From contig CM070609.1 in assembly GCA_036346395.1 (NCBI GenBank), forward strand, positions 25,928,223 through 25,992,222: DNA of 64,000 bases, read 5' to 3'. Positions 1 to 9,962 of this stretch are shown one piece after another. The translations under genes were made by a program, and so were the position numbers. This DNA comes from Hsuehochloa calcarea. Lineage: Eukaryota > Streptophyta > Magnoliopsida > Poales > Poaceae. The notes below the pieces were generated by a model. That model had not been told where the DNA came from. It made no database searches and worked only from the letters and a program-made list of their open reading frames with translations. Numbering within the stretch: the first letter of the stretch is position 1; the number at the start of each line of letters is the position of its first letter.

Positions 1-830
1 ATAAATGCTAATAAGCATATTAGTAGGTGAACTATATCCCATAATCATTAGTACTTGCTTGCTTGATCTATCTAGGGGCCACCATCCCCCTTCCCTCTGC
101 CCCTGTACAATACGTACATAAGAGCACAGAATATATATATGTAAGCATGCAACGCACTGTGTGATATTAACCATGCAAGTCTGGCACAAATTTATTGATC
201 ACATAAAACGAGCTGAACCAAGTCCTGGGCTGTATACCTCAGAGTACGTACGTATACGGAGGAACGGGTGGAGCTCGAGAATTAACGCGGTAGGATCACC
301 TCATCTGTGAAAATTTTCTTGCGGTCCCTACGAAATTATCTAGCTAAGTATACAACCATTTGTATTGAGTTTTATGTATCAACTAGTTTTAAAAGCTTAA
401 GATATTTGAGATATATAGGACGGCAATGTAGTCATACTTCAACACTTTCACCCACGTCAAGGCTTAAGATGAGGTTTTCAGGCTCTCCAATTTATCGTGA
501 GATAATGGGAATTTCTCCTACACCTCAATCCTAAGTATGCAAATCTCAATCCAACGTTCTGTATTGACTGAATGACAAAATTTTATGCATTAGTCGCTTT
601 ACCCAAAAGCTTAAGCTATTGGGGAAATGCAAGCAATATCATGCTTCAATGGATCAAAATCAAAATCAGACAGATGCACATCTTGAAGCTCATCAGAAGG
701 CCAAGATGGATCAACTTAGAGTTAACAAATTTAAAATTAAGCAAGTTACAAATAACAAAAACGTTTTTCAAAGTGTTTGTAAATAGTTCTATTTTAAACA
801 ACATGTTTCTTATAAAAGAAAATTCATTAT

Positions 831-932
831 ATGCCACCGAATAACTCCATTCTTCATGATATGTCATCGAATAACTCCTTCACAATATGCCATCGAGTTC
901 CAAATTTTCTTCACAATATGTCATCGCCGTCA
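831..932. repeat. Short imperfect tandem repeat
   Basis: Four imperfect units of 26-31 bases start at 831, 861, 887 and 918. Each begins ATGYCAYCGA or a close variant, and most continue with AATAACTCC or TTCACAAT. No coding role is evident. Confidence 0.7.
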
Positions 933-3411
933 CTTCTCCGTCCAAGGCCCCCGTTAAGCGTAAGAAAAGACTATCTTGTCCTCATGTGTCACATTTTGTC
1001 ACATTTCAGTCTATGCCATTTTTTTTGTTCACTGCAAATTATTAATGGTCATACATCTCTTACCAAATACTTATATGTTTGTTAATGTAGCTGTACTAAT
1101 TCAAAAGGATTGATCACAAGGCATTCCATACATTTGAACAAGCCCCTCAAGGCCTCAACTCCGTGCTGATAGGTTTATTTATGATTTTTTTAGTATGTGA
1201 TCCCGTTATGATCAGTTTGGTCCACGCTAACTCATTCAAATTATTGTCTAATCAACCAATATTGAAACTTATGTGTGCATGCATGTAATGGCTGATAATA
1301 GCTCGATCCGTCGTCTTCTCCTTCCCGGTAACACTTTTACTAATTAATCTTCACTTAGAGAGACATATAAACATATTCATGCCTATTCACCCAAAAAGTG
1401 AACCCAAAATTAGTCTGTTCAAATTTCTATGGATGCACTAGAGGGACCATTAATTCTGATGTTTTACATAGTACATCAAATGTAAGGCATGCAATCTGAA
1501 CTTTTTAGAGTGTATCCATTTGGCTAACATATATAGCTAACATAATACCTGGCAATATATATATCGAGATGCATGTCACGCGATCAAAAAAATTTATTAA
1601 AAAAAAGCATAGATAAAATCCACCTAGTGTGTAATTAGTAGGAGCCGAAACATGCTAGACAAACAAGCACATGTGCCACACCCAGTTGGCATGCAATCTG
1701 AATTTTGGTACCTCAATATTGATGAACTTTTTGAAAGCAATTGAACTTGCAACAAGATTTTGAATTAGGCAGTTTCAGTTCTTCCAACTTGTGTTCATCC
1801 CATATGAACTGCGTTTGGATCCTCTATATTGTCCTAATTGTATTTGCACGAGAGCTACAGAGTCACTCTCGAGAGAGAAAAGAACAATGAAATTTGCTGT
1901 GTCAACACTCAAGTGCGGGAGTTTGAACTGTTTTATGTGAAATTCGTACAAGATTTCTGTTAAAATTACTGCTGTTTATAATGTTTTTATCGATCCCCAG
2001 TACACGCACGTCCTGAGACACTCTCGATCGACGGTACGTAAGTACGTACGTACTACGGTACTAGCGGCTCGATCTTCCGGTATCGTGGCCGTCTTATCGA
2101 AGCTAGCTTTCCTGCCTGACGCGTCCACAAACACCAGTCTCAAGGAGGAGCAGGCAGGGATCGAAGTGGGAACCCTCAGGCATGCAGCTCGATCAGCTCC
2201 CTCCCGGCCGGTCCAAAAGTTGGCGCTGCCTTTTGCCTTTGCCCTGCCGCCTTGCCTGGCAAAGCAACGCGGGCCTGCCCTGCGCTGCGAGGCGAGGCGG
2301 GGCGAGGGTGACTGAGCGGGCGCAGCGGCAGAGGCGCGGCCGGGAACGCACGACAGAGACCGGAGAAAGAAAGGGGGGAGAGAGAGAGGGGGATCGATGG
2401 CGCGTGGGTATCTTCCTGCTGTACTACTTTGCTCTATCTGCGCCACCCACCCATGCATCAGCCGTGCTTTGCCTTGTTGTTTTGCTGAGGCAGGTAGCTG
2501 TTCGGCTGTTCCCGTGTAGCTAGCCGTATGGCGGCATATAGGCCAGTACGTAGTCCTAAGGGAAGCACTGTGCTGCGCATGCCAGCCTGCACTGCAGTAT
2601 GCACGCTGCTCAACAAGTAAATTCTACGTACACGGTTGAATCACGTTGTTGATCTGACCTAGCTCTCAAATTAGGAATTAGTGTCTCATGGTTAAATCAA
2701 TATTTTTTTGGTTTAGAGCAATCCAGCCATTTGCTTGAGTTAGTTAATTAGCAGCAACATATTGAACGCATTAATAATCTGTGCATATCTTCGTTAGTGC
2801 ACATTATTTCCTTGAGCTACGTAGATTGTGCATGGTTGGTAGCGCAGGCGCGCAGCAACACGTACCAGGTGCCGCGTGCTATTAACCGTATCTCGACTTC
2901 CGAAGAAAGCACGCGCGCGTGCGCGGTCCGTACGTCGTACGTCGCTTCGATAAGGCAGCTCAGCGCATTTACAATGTAAACTAGCGGCTGTCTATAGTAA
3001 TTTCCTGTATCACTCGTAAATAACACTAAAAGAGACATATCCAGTGAGTTGTGACGATAGCTATAAGATTGTAGACAACATATAATTTTTTTTAATAATT
3101 TTTTAGTTTTAATGATACAATGACTACAAGATTGTAAACAGTATATTCTCTGTTTTCATTTTTTTATCCACATCTACGTGGTAAAAATTATAGACAACTA
3201 AGATGAGATCATTGTCGATCTCGGAGCCATTAGCTGATAGCCTGATACAAGGCAAGGCTAGCTCGGTGCGTAGAAAAAGCTGGATTTGGCTTTGGCTTTG
3301 GCTTGGCTAAGCTTAGCTTTTAGCTTGCTTGGCCTGAAAAGAAAAGAATCCCCAAAGAGAGACAAGACAACGTTGATCGACGTAGCACAGAGGCGACAGC
3401 TCGGCTAGAGA

Positions 3412-3428
3412 GGGAGGGAGGGAGGGAG
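3412..3428 (+). other. Potential G-quadruplex tract
   Basis: Four runs of three G separated by single A residues lie inside a purine-rich, leader-like stretch. The pattern fits the standard G3N1 quadruplex motif. Folding is inferred from sequence alone. Confidence 0.5.
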
Positions 3429-3843
3429 AGATTACTCGTCAGGTACCGAAGGAAGAACCAAAGGCGCCGCAGAAGGTGCGCTGCTTTTCTTGCAGTACGA
3501 TGCAGGCCCGATCTCCATGGCTTGGCTTCCCTTTCCTTTCGTGGGCTTTGCTCCTTGTTTGTACTTTAGAGCGGTGCCCTGTGATCGTATCTTGCATCTC
3601 CGTGGAAAAGCTAAAGCGCTCTCTGGTAGCTTAGCTAGCTAGGTGCGTAGCTTGCCTTCTCTGCACTGCCCGGCCTGAACCATCCCCCAGCTGGTCTCTT
3701 TCGTTTGTTTTTCATTTTGGGTGGTACGTACTGCACCAGGACTGCAGGTGTGTGTGACGTGACGAAGGACCTGGTCTCGTCAGGTCCGGTTCGACTACGT
3801 ACATTTTGAGTGATACTGGGATCGATGTATTTGAGCATACACT

Positions 3844-4585
3844 TGTTAAACAGATAGCATAAATCGATACAATTCTATCTCTAGTTTGTATCTGAATAGA
3901 TACGATGTTGTCTATAAGTAAGGGTACCAATCGAATCCAAATTATCCGTTTTATCTAGCATTCGAATTCGGTTCGTAGCGAATATAGTTTAGATTTTTTT
4001 CATCCGATTAACAATTTGTCCTCTATTCATATTTGCATTCACATAAAAATATATGGAAACAAATATAGCTTGGACTTTTGCCATTCGATATGTTATTTTA
4101 TCGGTACTATTTTTATTCGTATTTGAATTCAATAAGATAATATACATATTTTATTGCAGTATATGTAATTAGTTGGATAAGTATTTTTAGCTTAATATGA
4201 ATTCATGTTTTAGGTGAAATAGATAAACTAGAGTGATTTGGTATGTTATATACGAGGATAAAATATCATAAATATCTTACAGTTACGTAAGTTATGAGTA
4301 TATCCGAATCAGACCGAATTGAGTAGGTGTGTGATTCGTATTCGTATTCGTTACAACATTCGATTCATATTCGTATTCAACAATATTCAAAATTGTATTT
4401 ATATTCGTTTAGAAAATATGAATACAGAAAGACCACTATTCGATTCGTATTCGATCCGTTGACAACCCTACTATATATAGATCATACGACACATGTTCGT
4501 TTAACGACTTGTAATCTCATGTTGTCCATATAAATATACATGGCATCGACCAAGCATATTCTTGCGCCAAATAGATAGTTTTACA
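3844..4585 (+). repeat. 5' LTR of copia element D, interrupted
   Basis: Matches the 203-bp 3' LTR at 6651-6853 from its TGTTAAA start to its TTTTACA end, once an insertion of about 550 bp (3919-4470) is set aside. The part shared with the other LTR includes the stretch around 4520-4555 near CATATAAATATACATGGCA, which contains a plausible TATA element. Confidence 0.85.
3919..4470. mobile_element. MITE-like insertion in an LTR (hAT type likely)
   Basis: This block is present in the 5' LTR of element D and absent from the 3' LTR. Its ends are imperfect inverted repeats: the left reads TAAGGGTACCAATCGAATCC, and the right read in reverse is TAGGGTTGTCAACGGATCGA. The interior is rich in ATTCGTATTCG repeats. 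The flanks, TCTATAAG and CTATATATAG, could be a decayed 8-bp target repeat, which with the TAGGG-type ends suggests hAT. Superfamily is an inference. Confidence 0.6.
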
Positions 4586-4600
4586 TGGTATTAGTGCTTA
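4586..4600 (+). other. Primer binding site of element D
   Basis: TGGTATTAGTGC directly follows the 5' LTR. It resembles the usual copia primer site TGGTATCAGAGC, complementary to initiator methionine tRNA, with two changes. Confidence 0.7.
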
Positions 4601-4614
4601 CCGATCTGAACTCC

Positions 4615-5576
4615 ATGGCTTCCACCTCTTCCAATACAATCTCTTACATGACTTCATCGTCTTCCTCCACCGCATCCCCTACTTTTAGCCACTTCATCAA
4701 CATCAAGCTAAACCAAGACAATCATCTGTTGTAGAAAGCACAGTTTGAACCATACCTTCGTAGCCAACATTTGCTAGCCTATGTGGATGGGTCTGTCAAG
4801 GCACCAACGTCGTTCATCACGATGACTACAGAACATGGTGCTGGTTAGACGCCCAATCCTGCATACCAAAATTGGTATCAGCATGATCAATAGTTTATAG
4901 ATAAACCCGTCTGTGATAGTTCAATAGTTTGTAGATAAAACCATATGTGATAGTCAACTATCACAGACGGTTTTATCTACAAACTGTCTGTGATAGTATA
5001 CATTATAGATGGTTCAAAAAACGTCTGTGATAACCTCCTGTCATTACTGACCTATAAACTCAGACAGCTCACGAAACCGTCTGTGATGACGTTTTTGAAC
5101 CATCTGTGAAGACCTTTTCTGTAATAGTGTGCTTAGTGCTCTTCTCTCATCAATGACAGAGGAGATCTTGTCACAAGTACTCTTCCTCTCAACCTCTGCT
5201 CAGATATGGGAGGTTCTTGAAGTATGTTTTTCTCACGATCAAGAGCTCGTGTAATGCAGGTTCGCTTTCAATTAGCGAATCTCAAGAAGAAAGAAATATC
5301 GACTACTTTCGCAAGATGAAGGGGTTGGCTGACATTATGTTGTCCATTGGACAACCACTCTTTGATGAGGAGATTGTCTCCTATATGTTGACGGGCTTGG
5401 GGCCAGATTATGATGCTCTCGTCACATCAGTGACAACCCATACAGATTCATTTTCCCTGACAAAGATGTATGCTCATCTACTCAGTTATGAGCTTCGTCT
5501 GGATCACAACAATGCTAATCTACATATTGGGTCTTCAGCCAATAATGTGATGCGCAACATCGTGATGGAAACATGA
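4615..5576 (+). pseudogene. Copia gag remnant
   Basis: Starts at an ATG with a Ser/Thr-rich N-terminus typical of plant copia Gag (MASTSSNT), followed by the NYxxW-like region, broken by stops at 4733 and 4846. After the MITE at 4890-5129 the frame resumes and stays open at 5217-5576. That part holds the SQEERNIDYFRKMKGLAD and LTGLGPDYDALVTSV blocks typical of the copia Gag (UBN2-type) domain. Gag packages element RNA in cytoplasmic particles. The MITE and stops make this a pseudogene. Confidence 0.8.
4890..5129. mobile_element. Hairpin MITE within copia gag (CACTA-like end)
   Basis: A 240-bp block interrupts the gag frame between the YQHDQ and LSALLSS-type parts. It repeats TCTGTGATAG-type motifs. 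About 4928-4988 forms a long inverted repeat with arms of roughly 28 bases around a few central bases. The right end, read in reverse, is CACTATTACAGAAAAGG, resembling CACTA termini; the matching left terminus is not visible. Confidence 0.6.
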
Positions 5577-5659
5577 ATAATGGTCCTCATCTAGATACAT
5601 CCAAGCGTGGTTGTGGCTGTGGACGCGACCAATCAGGTCATGGTGGCAATGGCCTAAGA

Positions 5660-5992
5660 GGAGTCCATGGGGGGAGGAGGAAGGAATGGAAGCAGAGCGA
5701 AGAGCTGGGCGAGGCGCTCGGTAACAAAATCACCGAAGGGGATAAGGGAGTTTAGGGATGAGAGGTCGAGAGCGCCCGATTTTGTTTGGGGTCAGGAGGA
5801 ATTCAGGATAGAAGTAGAGTAGGACACAGTCGAGTTTGTTCATTCGGTCGATAACAAAATCACCGAAGGGGATAACAAAGTTTGGGAACGAGCGGCTCGA
5901 GCTCGACTTGAAATTTCACAAGCCCAAGCCGAGCCAGCTCGATCCTGGTCCGAGCCGAGCTGACTCGCGAGCCTCAAGCTACTTTTTCAGCC
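5660..5992. mobile_element. GC-rich hAT-like fragment inside element D
   Basis: Sequence unlike the flanking gag and pol remnants, with many GAGCTCG and GAGCCGAGC motifs and a right end TTTTTCAGCCCTA, which fits the TAGGGCTGAAAA terminus of plant hAT elements. A stretch around AACAAAATCACCGAAGGGG occurs twice, near 5724 and 5852. No left terminus was found. The short open frame at 5573-5755 is probably chance. Confidence 0.45.
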
Positions 5993-5997
5993 CTAGT

Positions 5998-6590
5998 TAC
6001 AAGGCAATCTCAACCCAAATGTCTATGACAGACAAGTTGTCAAAGGTACAGGGAGAAGCTCTTAGTGCTGATGATACATTTAGATACAAAAGTAATATAG
6101 GTGCATTCCAGTATCTTACTTTGACACAACCAGACATTTCATATGCAGTCAATAAGGTGTGTCAATTCCTGCAAAGTCCTACTGATGCAGACCGGGTGGG
6201 TTGTCCAGATGATCGTCGGTCAACAGGAGGATTTGCAGTCTACTTTGGTTCCAATCTTGTTTCATGGAGTTCTCGCAAAAAACCGATAATATCTTGCTCA
6301 AGCACAGAAACATAGTACAAAGAACGGCAAATGGAACTACAGAGGCAATTTGGGTGCAAACGTTTATGAAGGAATTGAAGATTATGTAGCCAAGAGCTCC
6401 AGTTATTTGATGTGACAATTTGGGAGCAACCTATCTAACTGATAATCCAGTGTTTCATGCACGAACAAAACACATTCAGGTGGATTTTTATTTTGTCAGA
6501 GAGAGAGTTGCGCTAGGACCACTTGAAGTTGGGTTCATTCCATCATATAAGATCAAGTTGCATATGTGTTCACGAAGCCTACAATAAAAT
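5998..6590 (+). pseudogene. Copia RT/RNase H C-terminal remnant
   Basis: The frame 5998-6315 carries the end of reverse transcriptase and RNase H: YKSNIGAFQYLTLTQPDISY, VNKVCQFLQSPT, RRSTGGF and VSWSSRKKPIISCSSTE. Past a stop, TKHIQVDFYFVRERV at about 6468-6515 is the usual end of copia RNase H. A deletion between SPTDADR and the RRSTGGF block removed part of RNase H. It belongs to element D. Confidence 0.85.
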
Positions 6591-6650
6591 TGGTCCTGGA
6601 TCATATTAGGTACAATCTCAATCTAGTTACTAGTTGAGATTGAGGAGAAC

Positions 6651-6853
6651 TGTTAAATAGATATCATAAATCGATACGATTCTATATGTAGTTTGAATAT
6701 ATACGATGTTGTATGTTATTGTTGATATGTACTATAGATCATACGGCATATGTTCGTTTAATTGTAATCTAAACATAATTGTAATCTCATGTTGTCCATA
6801 TAAATATACATGGCACCGACCAAGCATTCTTGCGACAACCAGATAGTTTTACA
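6651..6853 (+). repeat. 3' LTR of copia element D
   Basis: A 203-bp LTR beginning TGTTAAATAG and ending TAGTTTTACA, followed by target repeat ACACT. It is preceded by the purine-rich tract GAGATTGAGGAGAAC, the likely polypurine primer. It represents the uninterrupted form of the 5' LTR. Confidence 0.87.
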
Positions 6854-7182
6854 ACACTAGGTCTTGTTTGTATTATCATAAGTCTCTAAAAAAACCTTAT
6901 CGTATAGGAGTGTGCATGCCAATTGATCGAACTAAACATACATATATACTACTAGAAAATAGGTATTTTCCCACGGTTGAAAATCGTCAGGAAAATAGAA
7001 AAAACCGTCAGGTTTTATTTTCCTGATGGGTAACCGTCAGGCAAATCCCCTCAAGTCTAGATGGTCGGGAAAATCCAATTTTCCTGATGGTTAACCGTCA
7101 AGAAAATTATTCCTGACGATTTTTTTAATTTTGCTGACGGTTCTTTGAACCATCTATAAAAAGATTTGGTTGACGGGTATTA

Positions 7183-7430
7183 ACCGTCAAGAAAATAAAA
7201 CCTGACGGTTCTTTGCCCGTCAGGTTTGCGCGTTTGGCTCACAGGACCATTACCGTCAAGAAAATAAAACCTGATGGTTCTTTGCCCGTTAGGTTTGCGC
7301 GTTTGGCTTACGTGACAATTACCGTCAAGAAAATAAAACCTGACGGTTCTTTACCCGCCAGGTTTGTGCGTTTGGCTCACGGGACCATTACCATCAAGAA
7401 AATAAAACATGATGGTTCTTTGTCTGTCAG
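7183..7430. repeat. 69-bp subterminal tandem repeat
   Basis: Units start at 7183, 7252, 7321 and 7390; the last is partial. Each reads ACCGTCAAGAAAATAAAAC, then a CTGACGGTTCTTT-type motif and a GCGCGTTTGGCT-type motif. As 69 is a multiple of three, one frame (7213-7494) stays open through all units as a 23-residue repeat, probably a by-product. Confidence 0.8.
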
Positions 7431-7581
7431 CAAATTATTTTTTCCTAAGTGTCATTACCGTACCAAAATGACTTCGTGGCTGTTAGCAAAATGATAATTC
7501 TAGCGGCCAAGATTTTAGCAATGCTAGCAGAAATTGTCAATTAGTTGATCACATATACAACACACTAATATTTGATTCATA

Positions 7582-7697
7582 CACATCCATGCATCATATA
7601 ATCCACAATACACATCCGTACATCATATAATCCACAATACATATCCATGCATCATATAATCCACAATACACATCCATGCATTAATCCATACACAAAT
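7582..7697. repeat. 29-bp tandem repeat
   Basis: Three full units (7582, 7611, 7640) and one partial (7669) of CACATCCATGCATCATATAA followed by TCCACAATA, with one to three changes per unit. It lies between the CACTA subterminal zone and the captured gene-like segment. Confidence 0.8.
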
Positions 7698-7902
7698 AAG
7701 AAGTTCAAGCTTAAATTAGCATTATTTCAAGCCCAATACCATCCATGAGGTTCACTTGCAAAAAGCAACATTGTAATCCCACAAAAGACATCTAAAAGTA
7801 CAATACTATCACAATACACCTAAAGACCAAAATCACATACAAGTCATGTAAGTCCATCTAAAAGTCCAGTAATACCATCTTTTAACAAATTGCCAATTTG
7901 CC

Positions 7903-8495
7903 CTAAAGCCATATTTTGCTGTCCATAGGTTTCTCTGCCAGAACATCTTTTGCTGCCTACAGAAAGCCACACATAACTCAGTTGTCACATGGATATCTAA
8001 CAAAACATTGGATGGATACCTACCACAATACACCTAAAGACCAATACCACTAAACTAGTATGGATATTTCACCATGACACTTGTGAAAGATGCGATCGAT
8101 ACCCCCAATAGCCCCTCAAGCACCACCAAATTGGGCAATAAACTATTGATTGGGAGACATCGAGACAGGCAATTGATTGAACAAACTTGCACTACTATTC
8201 TTGCAAAGACAAGATCATAAGACCGCGAGCTCAGCTCACCATGCGTCCAATCTGGGAGAGGTTGGTCGTCACCTTGTTCCTCACACCGCTGCACACACAA
8301 ATTAATTCTTTACCTGATTAAGACCCACATAAATTAATAGGGAGTTAGCCGAATCAAGTCAAGAAATGGATCCAAGAACCAATTATCGATGGGTCTGTCG
8401 AGGCCCGAGGGAGGCACTCACACTTGCACCAGGAAGAGCACGACGAGCAGGATCTGCCATAGCTTCTGGCTCCCCGGCAACTCCGGCACCGCCAT
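7903..8495 (-). CDS. Captured three-exon small membrane-protein gene (hypothetical)
   Basis: Minus-strand exons 8495-8422, 8288-8240 and 7956-7903 join into one open frame of 58 residues with a stop at 7903. Splice sites are strong: donors GTGAGT after 8422 and GTGAGC after 8240, acceptors GTGTGCAG before 8288 and TTCTGTAG before 7956. Introns are about 133 and 283 nt. The N-terminus MAVPELPGSQKLW is followed by a hydrophobic segment (ILLVVLFLV), so a single membrane anchor or signal anchor is likely; the rest is polar. I recognise no family. It lies inside a CACTA element under a GC-rich upstream region, so capture of a host gene piece with its introns is the likeliest origin. Exon 1 could instead end two bases earlier, changing the exon 2 frame. 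Expression is unproven. Confidence 0.42.
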
Positions 8496-8940
8496 GCCGC
8501 AAGGTGCCTACCGAGTGAGCAGTGCGAGCGGTCGGTGCAGTGGCGCGGCGCATAGGCCGAGACGGGTCGGCGTGAGGGAGCCACCAAAGGGCCGAGCTAC
8601 AGGGGAAACGCTGGCAAGCCTAGCACCGAGGGAGCCACGTGCGGCACCAGAGCGGTCGAGCCCGGGGGAACTGAGCCGGGCCATGGCACGGGTAGAGGCA
8701 GCCAAGTTGACGGCCGAGGGGGGCGAGGGAGCAAGGGCTGGGAGTGGCAGCAGCGTAGGGGGAGGCGCCGGCGCCGCGCCGAGAGCCGAAGGTCGGCGGC
8801 CGGAGGACAGGAAGCCGAGTCAGGGAGTGGCGCCATGGGGAGCCTCGGCTGAAGAAGCTCCAAGAGAAAGGAAAGATAGGGGAAAAGCAAATAGAGAAGA
8901 AGATTTTCATGAAATATAGCGTGGAGGTGGCGGGCGCGGC
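8496..8940 (-). other. GC-rich upstream region of the captured gene
   Basis: Much richer in G+C than the rest of the CACTA element and directly upstream, on the minus strand, of the predicted mini-gene start at 8495. It probably came with the capture as promoter and 5' leader. Long open frames on both strands here (for example 8389-8919 plus and 8597-9244 minus) are expected in GC-rich DNA, have low-complexity Pro/Arg/Ala composition and match no family I know. Confidence 0.4.
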
Positions 8941-9410
8941 CGGAGATGGTGGGGGCGGCGGATTGGGGAGAGGCGTGGCCGGAGACGGTGGAGGTGGCGG
9001 ATTGGGGAGAGTTAGGGATTTCAGATTTGACTGGGTACAGAACTGAGGAAGTGCCGCTCTTTTGATGTGCCCCGCGCGCGACGTTATTTTTTTTGGCACG
9101 GACGACCAATACATTTAACCTGACGGTTGTAACCATCGGAAAAATAAATTGTATTGACAGTTTTATTATAACCGTCAGGAAATTTGGTATTTTACTGAGG
9201 GTGTTACTATTCCTGTGACCAAAATAGTAAAACTTGACGATCATTGCGGGCTCGTCAGCGTAATTCGTGTAAACTTGACGGTCGTTGTGGGCCCGTTAGC
9301 TTAATTCGTGGCCGTAAGGTTCTCTCCGTTTTCTAGTAATGATATGTCTGTACGTGGAACCGTAATTCCGTAAATGGTGCTTTGATGGGCAACGGTTGGC
9401 ACTGCAAATA

Positions 9411-9790
9411 TAATAAAACTCGGGCTGGCTTGCCTCAAATTTAGAGAAACTTTATGGTACATTCTACCTGTAGTATATAGTAGTAGTATAAAATAAATCT
9501 GACTATTGATTTGTTAAAGGTGTAATAGACTTTTCTTTGTATTTTTAATTGTATGTGAGGGTATTATAGACTTTTTCAATTAGGGTTGAAAATATTACTC
9601 TTATGATATGTGATCCCCCACATGGGTAATTACAATTCTACCCCTCAAGATTCTGCTACTTTTGGTAGTATAACTAAATCATAACTAATCTGAACCATTG
9701 GATCAAAAAGAATGAACAGTCCATATTAAATTGAGTGTACCGTAAAAAACTCCAAATTTAAGGCAAATGCCCGAAAGTTTCCTTGAAAAT
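9411..9790. repeat. MITE-like imperfect inverted repeat
   Basis: The left arm, containing TGGCTTGCCTCAAATTTAGA and TTTATGGTACA, pairs in reverse with the right arm, containing TGTACCGTAAAAAACTCC and AAATTTAAGGCAAATGCC. Arms are about 45-60 bases with mismatches and the spacing is AT-rich. No clear target repeat was found. Confidence 0.45.
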
Positions 9791-9962
9791 TGGATTGGTT
9801 CTTGTTAAATTTATGAGTTCCAAACAAAGTCATGAAAAGGCCTGAAAGAGTAGGAAGACATGTTCGTTTACTGAGACATGATTCTACATTCTTTTTTTTA
9901 CTATGTAGACATTATAGTATATGTTTGTGAGGTATGTGCTCCGTCCAACTCCCCTTGCTTAA

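Larger units (their letters stand above)
1..3843. other. Intergenic region, no confirmed gene
   Basis: No open frame here resembles a protein family I know. 1-1970 is AT-rich and featureless apart from one short tandem repeat. About 2080-2420 is GC- and CpG-rich, followed by a purine-rich leader and a 40-codon frame from 2397. 3230-3640 again resembles a plant 5' leader, with purine-rich tracts and splice-like sites. 2909-2925 is an alternating CG/CA run that could form Z-DNA. This may be the promoter and leader of a gene that is lost or lies elsewhere, but nothing in the bases proves transcription. Confidence 0.5.
3844..6853 (+). mobile_element. Decayed Ty1/copia element D
   Basis: The element is bounded by LTRs that begin TGTTAAA and end TTTTACA. 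It is flanked by a perfect 5-bp target repeat, ACACT, at 3839-3843 and 6854-6858. Inside are a gag remnant, a short reverse transcriptase/RNase H remnant and a polypurine stretch before 6651. Most of pol, including protease, integrase and the core reverse transcriptase, is missing. The element was hit by a MITE in its 5' LTR, a hairpin MITE in gag and a GC-rich hAT-like piece after gag. It cannot move by itself. Confidence 0.88.
6947..9341. mobile_element. Non-autonomous CACTA (En/Spm) element
   Basis: Ends are the inverted pair TACTACTAGAAAA (left) and, in reverse, CATTACTAGAAAA (right). Both look like CACTACTAGAAAA with one C-to-T change. A perfect 3-bp target repeat, ATA, flanks it at 6944-6946 and 9342-9344, as expected for CACTA transposons. 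Both subterminal zones are packed with CCGTCAGG/CCTGACGG motifs, the usual transposase-binding arrangement. No transposase is encoded, so it would need help from another element. The interior holds two tandem repeats and a captured gene-like segment on the minus strand. Confidence 0.88.

Noticed and set aside
831..932. Short spaced repeats that could suggest a CRISPR array
   Set aside because: Units are contiguous and degenerate, with no unique spacers, in a plant genome.
1976..2458. 160-codon minus-strand open frame
   Set aside because: It spans a GC-rich patch, has low-complexity Ala/Arg/Ser/Pro composition and no family motif; overlapping frames are open on the plus strand too.
3658..3680. 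TCTGCACTGCCCGG, partly like miR408
   Set aside because: The match stops after about ten bases and there is no matching star arm upstream.
8597..9244. 215- and 164-codon minus-strand frames in the CACTA interior
   Set aside because: Pro/Ser/Arg-rich composition in GC-rich DNA with several mutually overlapping frames; the spliced mini-gene explains the region better.
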